Under the pieces are notes generated by a model. It saw only the letters and a list, made by a program, of their open reading frames with translations. It searched no databases and was not told the origin of the DNA. Of a stretch of DNA of 64,000 nt, positions 1-11,640 are shown piece by piece (the first letter of the stretch is position 1; each line of letters opens with the position of its first letter). Origin of the DNA: Brachionus rotundiformis. Lineage: Eukaryota > Rotifera > Eurotatoria > Ploima > Brachionidae. The stretch lies in assembly GCA_016802295.1 (NCBI GenBank), contig JAESIW010000020.1:2060120-2124119 (forward strand), written 5' to 3'. The position numbers and the translations under genes were made by a program.

Positions 1-1215
1 TATATAAAAATAGAACCGGCTCAAGGTAGAACCATCTTAGTTTGAGGATTGATGATATATTAGAATAACCAAACTTTAAATTGATTAATTGTAAAAATAT
101 CTTAATCTACTTAAAAATCTAATAAAAGAATGCAACTCTACTGAATTTAACATAAGTTATTGTCTAGGCTATTTTTGAAATTGCTTATTGATTCTGAATT
201 AACTATGTACCGAGGTAGACTATTCCAAATACAGTCTTCTCTCGATAATCCAACCCTCGAAATTCCAGAATTCTCTAACCAATTTTCGATTTCCCTCTAC
301 TAAGGTAATAAATTTATAAGTAAAATTATTTCTAGTAATTTAAGAATTCTGACATAAATTTTTCAAAATTTTTCACTGATCAAACAAAACACAAAACAAA
401 TTTTTTTCTTTTGTGCTAAAGTAGAAAAAAAGGATTTATTTTTACAGTTCATATTAATTTATGATAAAGGTTAGCTTTTTAAAAGCAAATTATGGATGAA
501 TTATGGGAAGAAGTTATCAGAAGACTCTGGATACTAAAAGATAAGATATTCAATTTCATAAGCAAAATCCTAATTTCAACCAACAACATGTAGCATTACA
601 TTTTAGTAAAAAATATGAAGTTAAAATAGGGAGGATGACAATAATCGAAAAAAGATTAAAAAAAAAATTTTTCCCATGGAAATCTACATAATGTCTAATC
701 TTAGCGTTTATCAAGTGCTAGATTTCCATTAATTGAAATTTGTTGATAAATTGTAAATAAAATATTATTATGAGTCGTATTAAAGAGGATAGACTGCATT
801 GGCTACTAGGTATGATAAAAAGTGAAACCTTTTCATGTAGTTTTTGATTTTATCTCAACAATGCATTTATCTTGGCTTCTTAAATTGGCTACGAGACAAT
901 TTTATAGAGTACAAAGGCTGTCTGTTCCAGATATTGGCTAATAGATTTATCTATAAGCGAAAAATTTTATACCAAACTAAGTGAGTCCAACCAGTGCTGT
1001 GTAAAGAATTCTATGCTTCCTGAACATTTTAGTTTTCAAGAAGATTGGCTTTTGGCTGTTAATTCTGTAAATTCTCTGAAATGATCCATTTGATCAAAAT
1101 ATAAATTTAAAAACTGAATTAAAAAATTGTTAAGTTATTTCCATAAAGCATTATTATTTATTCAATAAATTAAAAATTTAAGTGTAATTAAAAATTAATT
1201 TTAAATATTTCTAAA
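1..1215. other. Gene-free 5' end of window, transposon debris
   Basis: No intact gene is visible. Apart from the retroelement scrap at 147-260, the stretch is AT-rich. Two slightly more complex patches (about 480-600 and 840-1080) contain short open segments broken by many stops, so they look like decayed coding DNA that I cannot assign. The promoter and 5' leader of the gene starting at 1216 must lie in the last few hundred bases. Confidence 0.5.
147..260 (-). mobile_element. 3' end of a non-LTR retrotransposon ORF (relic)
   Basis: Read on the minus strand this encodes IWNSLPRYIVNSESI and then SNFKNSLDNNLC followed by a stop at 147-149. The 'WNSLP...VNS.S...FKN.LD' pattern is the familiar C-terminus of CR1/Jockey-type reverse transcriptase ORFs in invertebrate genomes. 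Nothing else of the element remains here. The same WNSLP signature recurs inside the UTP18 intron near 41.2 kb, and an upstream portion of the same kind of ORF lies near 39.3-39.5 kb. It is a 5'-truncated or decayed copy. Confidence 0.6.
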
Positions 1216-2798
1216 ATGAGCTCATTAGAAACTTTAAAAATAATTTTGAATGAATTGATAGATTTTATTGAAGAATACCGCGGTCTTTTGGACACAAACC
1301 ATGTTCAATTTTTGGTTGATAAACATTGGTACACTGATTCAGTTTTAAGCGACAATTTAAGAAATGATCTGGAAAAATTTCTAGATAGTCAACACTCAAC
1401 TTCTGCTAATTTGATAAAATACTTCTTTTTCTCTGAGCGCAATAGCCTTTATCCTTCACTAAACTCACTTTTCGATAGAGTAGAATATTTCTTTAAAAGA
1501 TGGAACACAGAGGTATGCACTGAAAAAGATAATCTCCTCAAAACAGATAAATACGAACTAATTGATTTCAAAAAAGCAATTGACGAAAATTTTGCCAAAA
1601 TCCAAAAACAAAATAGATTTATGAATTTAAAAAAACAATATGAGGTGGACAATATGTCAAAATTTGTTGGCACCTTGTGCCGAAAACACGAAATTTTCAC
1701 CATAGTTGATATTGGAAGTGGACGAGCCTACCTTAGTTCTCAACTAAGCTCATCATTGTTTGATAATAAGTTTAATGTAATTGCCATTGATTCATCCCAA
1801 AGCAATGTTGAGTCATCTTTGAAAAGAGTTGATATTATGAAAAGAAAAACAATAGTCTTTAATGAAAATAATCAAGAAATTGGAAATTTTAAAACTTTTA
1901 GCCAATTTATCCAGTCTAGTACACAGTTACATGAATTAGTGCTACACAACACCCAAAATAAGATAGAAAATGAAAATTATGCTCTCATTGGACTTCACAG
2001 CTGTGGAAATTTGTCAAATTCAATAATGAATTTATTTCTTAATAATCAAAATAGTAGTCGTAAATTACTATGCAACGTGGCTTGCTGTTACAACTTATTA
2101 AATGAAAAATATTCTAAAGACTTGTTGAGCAATCATGATTTTAAAAAAACAAACATAAAATTGGATGATTCGAGCAAATTTCCGATGAGTCTGTACCTTA
2201 ATGCAAAAGAATATGCTTTGAGTTATAACTTGAGAATGTTAGCTTGTCATTCTTTGTACCGGTGTTTTGATTCAATAGAAAATTTTAAGGAAGTATGAAA
2301 TTTTTAAATGGACTTATTTAATATAAAACACTATTGTATTTTTCAAAGTTGGATAATGCAACACTTTGGTACAGAACACTTCTTCAGCTGATATTATATG
2401 AACATTTTTATGACGACTTTCCCAATGAGAATAAATCAAGCGAAATAAATCTCCAAGTTGGACGCAAAATGTTGGATTTTAGCTTGATGCCCTTATTTAA
2501 AGACTATGTTAGAAAAGTTTTTAATAAATTTAAATTAGATAATCAAAAAGTGACCGATCAGCAAATAGATGATTACATGAGCAATAATCAAAAAATGAAG
2601 AGTAGATTGGACATTTATATTCAGTTAAAATACATATTGGCGCCAATAATTGAATACGTAATTCTGTTAGATAGATTGATTTATTTAATAGAAATGGATA
2701 ATGAAGAAAAATTTGAAAATTGTATTGTTAAACTTTTTGACCCAGCAGTGTCACCCAGGTGTCATGCCTTGATATCATTTAACAGATCAAATATTTAA
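1216..2798 (+). CDS. METTL25: METTL25-family methyltransferase-like protein
   Basis: Two exons, 1216-2292 and 2349-2798, joined in phase 0 across a 56-base GT-AG intron, give 508 residues. The family (METTL25 / METTL25B, formerly RRNAD1) consists of predicted Rossmann-fold SAM-dependent methyltransferases. Residues about 160-200 hold the SAM-binding motif I (TIVDIGSGRAYLSSQL) followed by IAIDSS, and around residue 257 comes the family signature LIGLHSCGNLS, then NVACCYNLL. The C-terminal exon continues the family domain (LDNATLWYRTLLQLILYE). It converges on the aminopeptidase gene at 3074. The METTL25 versus METTL25B choice is not resolved by eye; the family call is firm. The substrate is not evident from the sequence. 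Confidence 0.85.
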
Positions 2799-3073
2799 TA
2801 AAAATGAATTTAAAATATTTTTAGATATTATGTTTTTAAAATTTAACATTTGAAATCTTAAGTCTTATATAATAACTTAGTATCAAATTATAAAATTATA
2901 TAAAGCAAATTAGATTAGCTTATTAAGTTAGAATTTTGGATAATTTTTTCTTTATTTTTCACATTAAACATCGAAAACGATTTATTTTAAATATTTTAAA
3001 AGGAACTAAAATTTTTATTATTCTCACTTACTTCTCACGGAAAGTCTAAACTAAAAGTTAAATATTTTCAATT

Positions 3074-4510
3074 TTAAAAAACACTTGAAAAAACATTTCT
3101 TATTTTGGTAAAATTAGAATAAAATGATGAAAGGACATTAGTCATTTGAGTGATACTGGCTGTAGATCCACATTCTCTAATAGAGTGCATTGACAATTGT
3201 GGAGCTCCAATATCGACTGTGGTTAATCCAAGTTTGGCCGAAAGTATCGGTCCAATGGTTGAACCACACGGACAATCATTTTTGACCATAAAATCTTGTA
3301 CCTTGACATCTGCTAATTTGGCTGATTCTCTCAAAATAGATGCCGATATGGAATTTGTTGCATAACGTTGATTACCATTGTATTTCAGCACAATTCCACC
3401 ATTTATACTTGGTCTATGATTTTCTTCATGCATTTCACTGTAATTCGGATGGATTGCATGTGCTTGGTCAGCTGATATCATGAATGACCTAGCCATAGCA
3501 ACTTCAAATGTTTGCGAATCAGTTAAACGCCTCATTACATGCTCAGTAAATGAGGACGCAGCTCCTTGAGCCGACTCGGATCCTATTTCCTCATGATCAT
3601 AAATACAAGCCATTCGAACTATAGTTTCATTTTCAATATCAGATTGGTCAACACTATCAATTAGGCCTTTAATTGTACAATAAGCTCCTACTTGGTTGTC
3701 TAATCGACCTCCAAATATGAACTCATCCAGAGCACCACCTAAAACAGCAGGTTGGGTATCTGCTAGAACTAATTCTAAATCAACAATTTCATCCTCATTA
3801 CAATTTAATTCATTTTTGATCAATTCTATCAATAAAGAGTGATGCTTGCTAGCTTGACTAGTATTTTTTTGGTCGTTCGAATCCACTTTAATATCTGTTT
3901 TGCCCTTGATCAGCTGTTCTTGGATAACAGTGGCAATAATTGGAACCAGATGGTTTTCTTTATTTGGCGAAAATTTTTCATTTGTTTCTCGGTTTAAATG
4001 GATGGCTAAGTTGGGAATTCTTAGAATAGGGCGCTTGATATTTACCAATTTTTGAACTACTTTATCATTTTGTTTTAGAAGAACTCGACCAGCAACTGTC
4101 AGATCTCTATCGAACCATGTATGCCAAATGCCTCCCCCGTAGCACTCAACTCCCACTTGTAGGTAGCCTGCTTTGGATTTTTTAGAGACTAGTTTAACTT
4201 TTAGAGCTGGGCTGTCTGTGTGAGCACCCACAACTGCAAATCCATTTCCATTTTGATATTTTCCACCAACTACAAAGGCCATTAGTGTCGATTCATTTTT
4301 GGTGAGAAAATATTTTCCGCCATTACGGACAGACCATTGTTCAGTTATTTTTAACTCCTGAAAGCCAGCTTGACTCAGCATTCGACGAGCTGACTCCACC
4401 ACATGATAAGGAGTCGGATTGCTATTCAAAAATTCTAAAAATTTTAAAGCGTTTTGTTTGACAGATGAATCCATTTTTGATAAAGAACGAAAAATGGTTG
4501 ATAACTTCAT
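3074..4510 (-). CDS. DNPEP: Aspartyl aminopeptidase (M18 metallopeptidase)
   Basis: Single exon, 478 residues, against about 475 in the human enzyme. It is a cytosolic dizinc aminopeptidase that removes N-terminal Asp or Glu. The zinc ligands and catalytic residues are all present: H97 in GAHTDSP, the Asp in GGRLDNQ, the Glu pair in YDHEEIGSESAQGA, the Asp in ISADQAHAIHPNY, and H442 in MHSIRE. The family block HEENHRPSINGG is also kept. The first 12 residues precede an internal Met (MDSSVKQNAL...) that aligns better with the usual family start, so translation might begin at either. The gene converges with the METTL25-like gene and has no introns. Confidence 0.95.
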   Translation of the reverse strand: MKLSTIFRSLSKMDSSVKQNALKFLEFLNSNPTPYHVVESARRMLSQAGFQELKITEQWSVRNGGKYFLTKNESTLMAFVVGGKYQNGNGFAVVGAHTDSPALKVKLVSKKSKAGYLQVGVECYGGGIWHTWFDRDLTVAGRVLLKQNDKVVQKLVNIKRPILRIPNLAIHLNRETNEKFSPNKENHLVPIIATVIQEQLIKGKTDIKVDSNDQKNTSQASKHHSLLIELIKNELNCNEDEIVDLELVLADTQPAVLGGALDEFIFGGRLDNQVGAYCTIKGLIDSVDQSDIENETIVRMACIYDHEEIGSESAQGAASSFTEHVMRRLTDSQTFEVAMARSFMISADQAHAIHPNYSEMHEENHRPSINGGIVLKYNGNQRYATNSISASILRESAKLADVKVQDFMVKNDCPCGSTIGPILSAKLGLTTVDIGAPQLSMHSIRECGSTASITQMTNVLSSFYSNFTKIRNVFSSVF

Positions 4511-4910
4511 TTAAAAAAAAAGTTAGCTTTATAGAAAAAGGCTTTATTCCGAGTCCTCGATGATTAAAGCATAATTATTTTACCATTTTGAAAATTAAGT
4601 AATATTAAAAATTAAATTAAACTTTACATTTTTAAAATTAATCGTTTTGATAAGCGATCTTTTTTCTGAAAATCTCCTTTCCAAAATTTTATCTTGAAAT
4701 TTTTAATCTAAAATTTGATAAATATTTTGGAAAAATTTTAAAATTAAGTTTGAGTTACAGAACAAAAGCCCATTGACACTCAAAATATTTGGGTTTAAAG
4801 TGTTTCTTTTATAGGAACTAATTAAATGGTATGTAATTTTTATTTTTTTTTAAACAAAAAACTAAATTTAAACAATTATATTTTATCAATGTCTCAATTT
4901 TACAATGGTG

Positions 4911-5105
4911 CTTTAGTTGATTTCTTTGGTCTGCCAAACTTTCTTTAACCCATAGTTTGTTTACCTTGGCTTCAGCAGCAACTATCTGTGCTAATTTTTC
5001 TCATTGCATCTAATTTAGTAGCGAATTTTTCTTCAAATTCCTAGCTTTTTTGTCTACGTCGAAGTTGAGTTGCTTGAGATGATGTTGATTAATGGATTCA
5101 GCATG
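4911..5105 (-). pseudogene. Frameshifted remnant of a coiled-coil protein
   Basis: Minus-strand translation gives three consecutive coding-like pieces in successive frames: HAESINQHHLKQLNFDVDKK, then EFEEKFATKLDAMRK, then LAQIVAAEAKVNKLWVKESL. Joining them needs two small indels, the first looking like a one-base deletion. The heptad-like, charged composition suggests a coiled coil. A stathmin-like origin is conceivable, but I cannot confirm a family. There is no start codon or splice structure that rescues it. Confidence 0.4.
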
Positions 5106-5370
5106 GGACCGTATTTATAGCCATTATTTATTTTTATATCTTTTTCAGAAACTTATTTGCTTTCAATAAAATACCGTAAAACTTTTTTCATACTATCAAC
5201 GGGAACAAAAAAATTATTTGTTTAAATTATTCCATTTGCTAAAAAAATAAGTTAAAATAAAAAGATTTATTTGAAAATTTATTAAAATAAACATTATTAG
5301 AAAATACAAAATTAAAAAACAAAAAAAATATAATTGAAAAATACAAAAAAAAAATAAAAAATATATTTTT

Positions 5371-5472
5371 GGCCGTATTTTCATATGGTCCTTTTTTCAA
5401 ATGGACTACCAAGCTGACCGGCCAAGTGGCCACCTAAAACCGTCCGCCAAATGGACCGGATTCGTCTGGCCA
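5371..5472. repeat. Short dispersed repeat bounded by GGCC
   Basis: Its right part (5429-5472) is nearly identical to 28589-28634: both carry CCTAAAACCG, then CCAAATGGACCGGATTCG, then TCTGGCC. The left end begins GGCC and contains TGGTCC, a loose inverted match to the right end. This looks like a small non-autonomous DNA element or its solo end. Confidence 0.5.
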
Positions 5473-5971
5473 TATCCAAAACTAGTTTATATGTAAGGTT
5501 TTACAGTAAGGAAGAATTTAATTATTTGTCAAGCGACAAACAATATTGGTAAATCAAAGGAAAAGAATTCAATTTTTTTTTTATTTTTTATAAATAGGTA
5601 ACTGAATATTTAATCATAAAATACTGACATTATAAATTATTATATTAAAGAAAATTCAATTGTTTCATTATTATTATTGTAATGATTTTGTTTTCAAAAA
5701 TACCTTAAAAATGTAATTAAAAAAAAGTATAATTTTATTTTTTTTTTAAAAACTCTAAAATCTAATGATTTAATTCATAATTTTTATTGTAATTTTTAAA
5801 CTACTTTGAAATCTTAAAATTATTTATTGAAATCGAAAAGAATTTACTAATTGAAATCTTATTAATTTTTGTCTTTAATTATATTTACAAGGAAAATAAA
5901 TTGAAAAAAAAACTAAATCTTGTTTATTTGACTAAAATTAAAATTAAATTAAAAGAAATCAAAAACCCTAA

Positions 5972-7066
5972 TTAAGTCTTGTTAAGCTTAATCTTTTTCA
6001 AAGTCTTTTTAATTTTTTCTACTGTTATAGGGTGAAACCCTAAATAAACAATTGGACAACTTAGGTGATAAAGCGAGACAAATATCTTAAATAGTTCAAT
6101 CCAGTCGTGTTTCCAATAAATGTTGTTCAAAGTTGTCTGATACATCAATAGAAAATTAGAAACCGAATAAATCAAATAAGTTAAATAAATTATTGTAAAT
6201 TGAAGAATTAATTTTAGCTGAAAATAATAATTTCTATTGATGATACGCTTGGATGCATTACTTTTTTGTATCTTAAAGCCAATATCTGTACTTGCCATGT
6301 TTTCCATATTTGTGGAGCGAACATTGGAAGCAGTTTCTTTATTTATTTTTGAACTAAATCCGATTAAATTTGAAACTCTGCTTCGAGATTTTTTTATTTT
6401 TAAAAAAATCATTATATAAAAAAACGCTATTGAAAGACTCGGAAAAACGAAACCCAGCATTACAAATAACCAAAAGCTGTGGAGCCTCTTCGAATAGTTT
6501 TCAATACAAGTGTCCAATCCATAATGGTAAAATACTGGAATATCCGAGACAAATTTAGGCACTAAAACAAACATAATAGACAAAATCCATATAACCACAA
6601 TTGATAAGAATATTTTCCATATTTTCAAAATTTGATTTAAATTTTTATAGTTTACACATATAAAACGATAAACCGCCATACCTAGAACTGAATATGAATA
6701 TACATAAATTGAAAATTGAAAAAATAAGCCCTGATATTGACAATACAAGTTTGAGCTATTGAAACATAACACTTTTGAATTTGATATTTTAAGACTATTG
6801 AAAAGTGAAATAAACCCAATTATGGAAAGATTAAAAAGGTAAATTGAATGTCTTGAGTGAAATTTTTTGTTTATGATTATTGTTAAAAATATTAAAATAT
6901 GAAGAACAATTGCCATTATTTCGATTATTGTCAAACACAGATCGAACTGGTAGCTGAATGAAATTGACCAGCAATCAAGCACGTCAATTGTGTATAATGA
7001 TACATTTTCATTCGAATCATTTTTTATTAGATTCCTGTTGGCAGAATGCATTTTGTTTAGTATCAA
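5972..7066 (-). CDS. Class A (rhodopsin-like) 7TM receptor, orphan
   Basis: Single exon, 364 residues. Seven hydrophobic segments are visible at about 43-65, 74-92, 112-137, 151-170, 198-223, 284-308 and 325-344. Class A hallmarks are present but diverged. The TM3 end reads YRFICV where DRYxxV is usual. Cys109 and Cys187 sit correctly for the TM3-ECL2 disulfide. TM7 has CPIVYLGF in place of NPxxY. The extracellular N-terminus carries N-glycosylation sequons and no signal peptide. A long basic third intracellular loop (about 224-280) suggests G-protein coupling. It resembles invertebrate neuropeptide-type receptors in general architecture; the ligand cannot be inferred. Met6 is an alternative start. 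Confidence 0.75.
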   Translation of the reverse strand: MILNKMHSANRNLIKNDSNENVSLYTIDVLDCWSISFSYQFDLCLTIIEIMAIVLHILIFLTIIINKKFHSRHSIYLFNLSIIGFISLFNSLKISNSKVLCFNSSNLYCQYQGLFFQFSIYVYSYSVLGMAVYRFICVNYKNLNQILKIWKIFLSIVVIWILSIMFVLVPKFVSDIPVFYHYGLDTCIENYSKRLHSFWLFVMLGFVFPSLSIAFFYIMIFLKIKKSRSRVSNLIGFSSKINKETASNVRSTNMENMASTDIGFKIQKSNASKRIINRNYYFQLKLILQFTIIYLTYLIYSVSNFLLMYQTTLNNIYWKHDWIELFKIFVSLYHLSCPIVYLGFHPITVEKIKKTLKKIKLNKT

Positions 7067-8615
7067 GATAATTTTTTGTTTTTACGATTTCAACTTATAT
7101 ATATATTTTTTTGATAAAATTTTTTATTAAATAGATAATTTCTAATTAGAAAGTAATAAAGATTAAGCAAAATTAATTCAGGTGGAAGTAACTGAGAGAA
7201 GTTTTTTAAATTTTGGTAACCATAAAAAAACGTGATATTTTTGAACATTAAACTATATTATGCTGTTCGTTGATCTAGATAGAACAAAATAATTTAAATT
7301 ATTGATTATGTTCATATTTCCATTTTAGAATAGGCTTTATTAATGAAAATCTTTTAAATCACATTCATTAATTGAAAAGTCTGATAAAGAAAAAAATCTT
7401 GTATATTTTTAGCCGAATTTATTGACTTAATAAATTATATTATTTTACTCAAATAATGATCATCAAATATAATCAACTAATAAATTGGCTAAATATAAAA
7501 ATTTTTTATACTGACACATTTCGTAATAAAATTTAGATTTATATTAAAGTAATTTTTTTAGATCTAAATAGAAAAAAACAAAATCACGGTTGTTTTGGGA
7601 GATGTATATTATTTTTCTTATTAGAATAAGGATATTAGAATTGAGTTAATTTTACAGCAAATATTTTTTAAAATATTCATTAAGATTTTTATATCAATAT
7701 CAATTATCTCCAAATGAATGAATTTTTGAAAATTTAAAAGTTAAAGTTTCAATAGTTTTTCCGTAATTTTACATGATGTTGTTAAAATCATAAAAATGAC
7801 ATATCTGTGAAAATATCTAAAAAAATTATATTGAAGAGGCTCAGTAATAGGTCAAATTTTTTCGTATTTTGACTTAAATTTCAAATTAAAATTTGTAAAT
7901 TTAATTAGTTAACTTTTAATTAAGTAAATATTTGTAAAACAATGCAGCATAATTCTGTCATTTTAGCTAATTGTTTCCTTTAAAAATTTAAAATAATATT
8001 AAAAATAAACAAGGGTCGACCCAGAATGGTAAATAAAAATTTTTTTAAGTTTATTTTTATAAGTTCGGTTAAAACGATAAGCTTTTTTAATTTTTTTGAA
8101 TTCTTGTTGCCAACAATATTTTTAGCTTTTTGTCCATTTATCCTATTTTTATCCTTCTGTCATCAGACAAATTGGATAATAAAGTTTCTATATTTTTTGT
8201 AAAAAAAAAAGAGAGTATTCAATGGAAAAATCCAGTTTTTGCTTTAAAGTTAAAATATATTTTATTTCAGTTAATTGATGATGTAATTTTTTTTATTTAA
8301 TTAAAAAAAATTAATTTCAAATAACAATTGATCCGTTATTTGAAATAAAAACGCTAAAAAATTAGAATTTTATTCTTTTCTAAAAGTCAAATTAGCTCTT
8401 AAAAAATAAATATTATTATCATTGATAAATTAAATTAAATTTTATAACAATTTATTTTAAAAAAAGATTCAATCCGAACTATGTACCTAAAAATAAAGAC
8501 AAATATTTGTACTCTTAGGCATTTTTCCAATATAAATGAAATAAGATTAAAATTTATTTTTTTATATTGCAAATGTTAATTCAAATATAATGAAATTTTT
8601 ATTTTAGTAAAAAAA
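7067..8615. other. Intergenic; nothing recognised except a hairpin
   Basis: A 1.55 kb, very AT-rich spacer between two divergently transcribed genes (GPCR and DHX33-like), so it must hold both promoters. I see no open frame with coding character. A perfect 12-base inverted repeat with a 9-base loop lies at 8314-8346. Confidence 0.5.
8314..8346. repeat. Perfect 12-bp inverted repeat (hairpin)
   Basis: ATTTCAAATAAC (8314-8325) is followed after nine bases by its exact reverse complement (8335-8346). It lies about 270 bases upstream of the DHX33-like start. It could be a regulatory palindrome or chance in AT-rich DNA. Confidence 0.5.
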
Positions 8616-10709
8616 ATGAGCTTGGACAAATTCCGCCAAAGTCTTCCCATCTACTCAATTCGCCATAAGCTAATTGCTGAAATAAACAAAAATCCCACAC
8701 TTATATTGCTCGGCGAAACAGGTTCTGGTAAAACAACTCAAATACCACAATATATATATGAATCGCATTCTCAAATGAAGGGCATGATCGCCTGCACCCA
8801 GCCTCGTCGAGTCGCAGCCATCACAGTGGCTCAACGAGTTTCACAAGAGATGAACTCCGAACTGGGAAAAGTCACTGGTTATTGCGTCAGATTTGAAGAT
8901 TGTACATCACCAGACACAAAAATAAAATATATGACTGATGGAATGCTTCTTAGAGAGGCCATCAGTGACCCCATGCTGCTTAGGTATTCTGTAATCATTC
9001 TTGATGAGGTCCATGAGCGTACCATTCACACGGACGTTCTTTTAGGCATTGTTAAATCAGCTCAGATTAAAAGATCTGATCAGAAAAAATTTCACAAACC
9101 ACTTAAAATTATTCTCATGTCTGCTACAATGGATGTAGACGAATTCTCGGTCTATTTCAACAAAGCTCCTGTAGTGTACTTAGAAGGCAGACAATTTCAG
9201 GTTGATGTTTTCCACAGTGTCCAAGAGCAAACTGACTACCTATTTTCGTCAATAGCCACTGTTTTTCAGATTCACAAAACAACACCGGTCAATGAAGACA
9301 TTTTAGTCTTTATGACTGGTCAAGAAGAAATAGAATCAGCTGTTAAAACAATCAGTGAGTTAAATAAATCAAATAGTAAACTAGCACCAATGCTTGTTAT
9401 GCCACTTTATGCAGCATTACCATCTGGTAAACAACTTAAAGTGTTTGAAAAGGCTCCAACAGGCACTCGAAAAGTCATTATATCTACAAATATAGCCGAA
9501 ACTTCAATTACCATCAAAGGAATAAAATATGTTATTGACACTGGCATGATTAAAGGAAAATTATATACACCCCAAAATAATCTTGAAATGCTCAAAGTGC
9601 ACAAGATATCAAAATCTCAAGCTTGGCAAAGAACCGGTCGAGCTGGTCGCGAATCGTCCGGAACATGCTATCGCCTATTTACTGAATCAGAATTTGAATC
9701 GATGCCTTTGAACACGGTGCCAGAGATATTAAGGTCAAATCTGTTGTCTGTCGCTTTGCAATTGATAGCTTTGGGAATTGATGACTTAATACATTTTGAC
9801 TTTATTAGTAAACCATCAGTAGAAGCGCTGACAACAGCTTTGAATGATTTGGAACTTTTAGGTGCTATAAAAAAAATTCTTAAAGATAATGTTGGGCCAG
9901 AAACTTCAGAGCCTGTTAATAAAAAAAGAATAAGCTCGTTTAGGTACGAGCTTACTGAAATGGGTCGTAAAATGGCACATTTTCCTCTTGATCCAAGATT
10001 TTCTCGTTGCATTCTAAGCGCAGATAAACTTGGATGTGTTGAAGAAGTGCTTAAAATTGTCAGTATTCTTTCAGTTGATAGTGTATTTCATGCCCAAACT
10101 AATACATCGAATAAAAGAGACCAGGCTGCAGCAGCACGGCAAAAATTCTCATCAGCTGATGGCGATCACATGACACTGTTAAATGTCTACAAAGCATTCA
10201 TCTCCAATAAATCAAGTGCCAAAGAATGGTGCCATGAAAATTTCTTAGACTTAAAAAATTTAAAACTGGCTGTAGAAATTACCAAGCAACTTAAAGACAT
10301 ATGCGCAAAAAATTCCATTAAGCTGACATCGAGCTCAAACGATTCGGTCAAAATCAGAATGGCGCTTATAAGCGGATTTTTTATGAACGCTGCTGAACAC
10401 CAAAAAGAAAATGAATACAAAACAGTAAGATGACATCCTTAATGATGGTACTTGTTTTAAAATCAATTAATTCAAATTTAGATAACAGGTCGCCAAACAG
10501 TGCTTATTCATCCATCTTCCGTCTTTTTCAATTCAAAACCTGCCTGTGTTTTGTTCAATGAAATAGTTAAAACGAATAAGACCTACATGAGGGATGTGAG
10601 TGTGATAAGTTCAAATTGGTTAATGGATGCTAATCCAACTTATTTTAGATCAAAAATTAAAAATTTAAATGATAATGTGATACCAAATCTTAATAGCAAT
10701 ATACGATAA
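8616..10709 (+). CDS. DHX33: DHX33-type DExH-box RNA helicase
   Basis: Exons 8616-10424 and 10482-10709, joined in phase 0 over a 57-base intron, give 678 residues (human DHX33 is about 707). DHX33 is a helicase of ribosome biogenesis and translation initiation that also senses RNA in mammals. Motifs in order are Walker A GETGSGKT (33-40), TQPRRVAA (61-68), motif II DEVH (130-133), SATMDVD, FMTGQEEIE, STNIAETSIT and QRTGRAGRE. The C-terminal HA2/OB region includes SILSVDSVFHA and, in exon 2, IHPSSVFFNSKPACVLFNE, which is specific to this subfamily. Motif II reads DEVH, whereas vertebrate DHX33 has DEAH. The short N-terminus before the core is normal for this helicase. Confidence 0.93.
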
Positions 10710-11247
10710 TAAAAAATTATTATTTATTTTAGTTTTCTTTTATTTTAGGAAAAATTTTTTTAATTATTTAGATAATGCTGATTAATATTTTCCAATTAAA
10801 TAGTTTAAATTTAGCTAGTTAATCTTAGAATTTAAATTAAATTTGATAATTTAAAAGCAATATTTATTAATTTAAGTAAAATTTTACTAACCATGAAAAT
10901 ATTGTTTCTCAATTTAAATACTTTGGGAATTTAATAAATAAGTGAACCTTTTTCAGGTCTATATTTTTGAATGAAAATATTAATTTAATTAGTCTAATTA
11001 TGAAATATAGTTGTTAATTTTTGTCAGATATAAATAAATAAAAATTCATTTACTAGTTAAAAAACTTGCAAATCAAAATGTTAATTGTTTTACTAAAAAT
11101 TGAATTGAATATATTAAGAGAAGATAATTTGTCAATAATTGTCTACATTTTTAAAAATAACTAATTATAATATTTCAGTTCAGTGATAAAAAATATTGAA
11201 GCATTACATTTTTATTGATAGCCAAAATAATTTTGTTAAAAAAAGTA
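10710..11247. other. Intergenic, nothing recognised
   Basis: AT-rich spacer between the helicase 3' end and the tRNA gene. No open frame or repeat with clear character is visible. The last ~20 bases before the tRNA match the flank of the other tRNA copy. Confidence 0.5.
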
Positions 11248-11319
11248 AGCAGCGTGGCGCAGTGGAAGCGTGCTGGGCTCATAACTCAGAGGTCGGTGGA
11301 TCGAAACCATTCGCTGCTA
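11248..11319 (+). tRNA. Initiator tRNA-Met (CAU), copy A
   Basis: A 72-base gene with an AGCAGCG/CGCTGCT acceptor stem, a terminal A after the acceptor, the anticodon loop CTCATAA and the A54/A60-type T-loop ATCGAAA that marks eukaryotic initiators. The internal promoter A box (TGGCGCAGTGG) and B box (GGATCGAAACC) are intact, and a T7 pol III terminator follows at 11321-11327. The T stem GGTGG/CCATT contains two consecutive G-T wobble pairs and the anticodon stem has one. The sequence is identical over all 72 bases to the minus-strand copy at 32047-32118. Confidence 0.95.
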
Positions 11320-11320
11320 C

Positions 11321-11327
11321 TTTTTTT
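11321..11327 (+). terminator. Pol III T-run terminator of tRNA-iMet
   Basis: Seven consecutive T residues start two bases after the tRNA 3' end, as expected for RNA polymerase III. Confidence 0.8.
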
Positions 11328-11640
11328 GGTCTAATATAAATTTAATTTTTTTCTTTCAATGAATATAATAATAATTCAAATAATTAAACTGTAATTCGTT
11401 ATTAATTGATAATTGTTGTAAATTATGGCACCGATTTCTGTACTAAAAATCAATTACCATTAATTCGGCTAGATCCAAAAACAAATTGAGTAACATATAC
11501 CTATTTAATTGGATTAGATTCAAATTATACTCAAATAATTTCACTATAAGTAGAAGGCTTAATTGATACAAAACGAATTAATTAGGAAAAAAAGTATCAT
11601 TATTCTTTTAATTAAAGGTGAATACATAAGAATCTTTGTT

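Larger units (their letters stand above)
4511..5971. other. Intergenic, with a decayed coding scrap and a short repeat
   Basis: About 1.46 kb without an intact gene. It holds the frameshifted coiled-coil remnant at 4911-5105 and the GGCC-bounded repeat at 5371-5472. The rest is A/T homopolymer-rich and I see nothing more in it. Confidence 0.5.
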
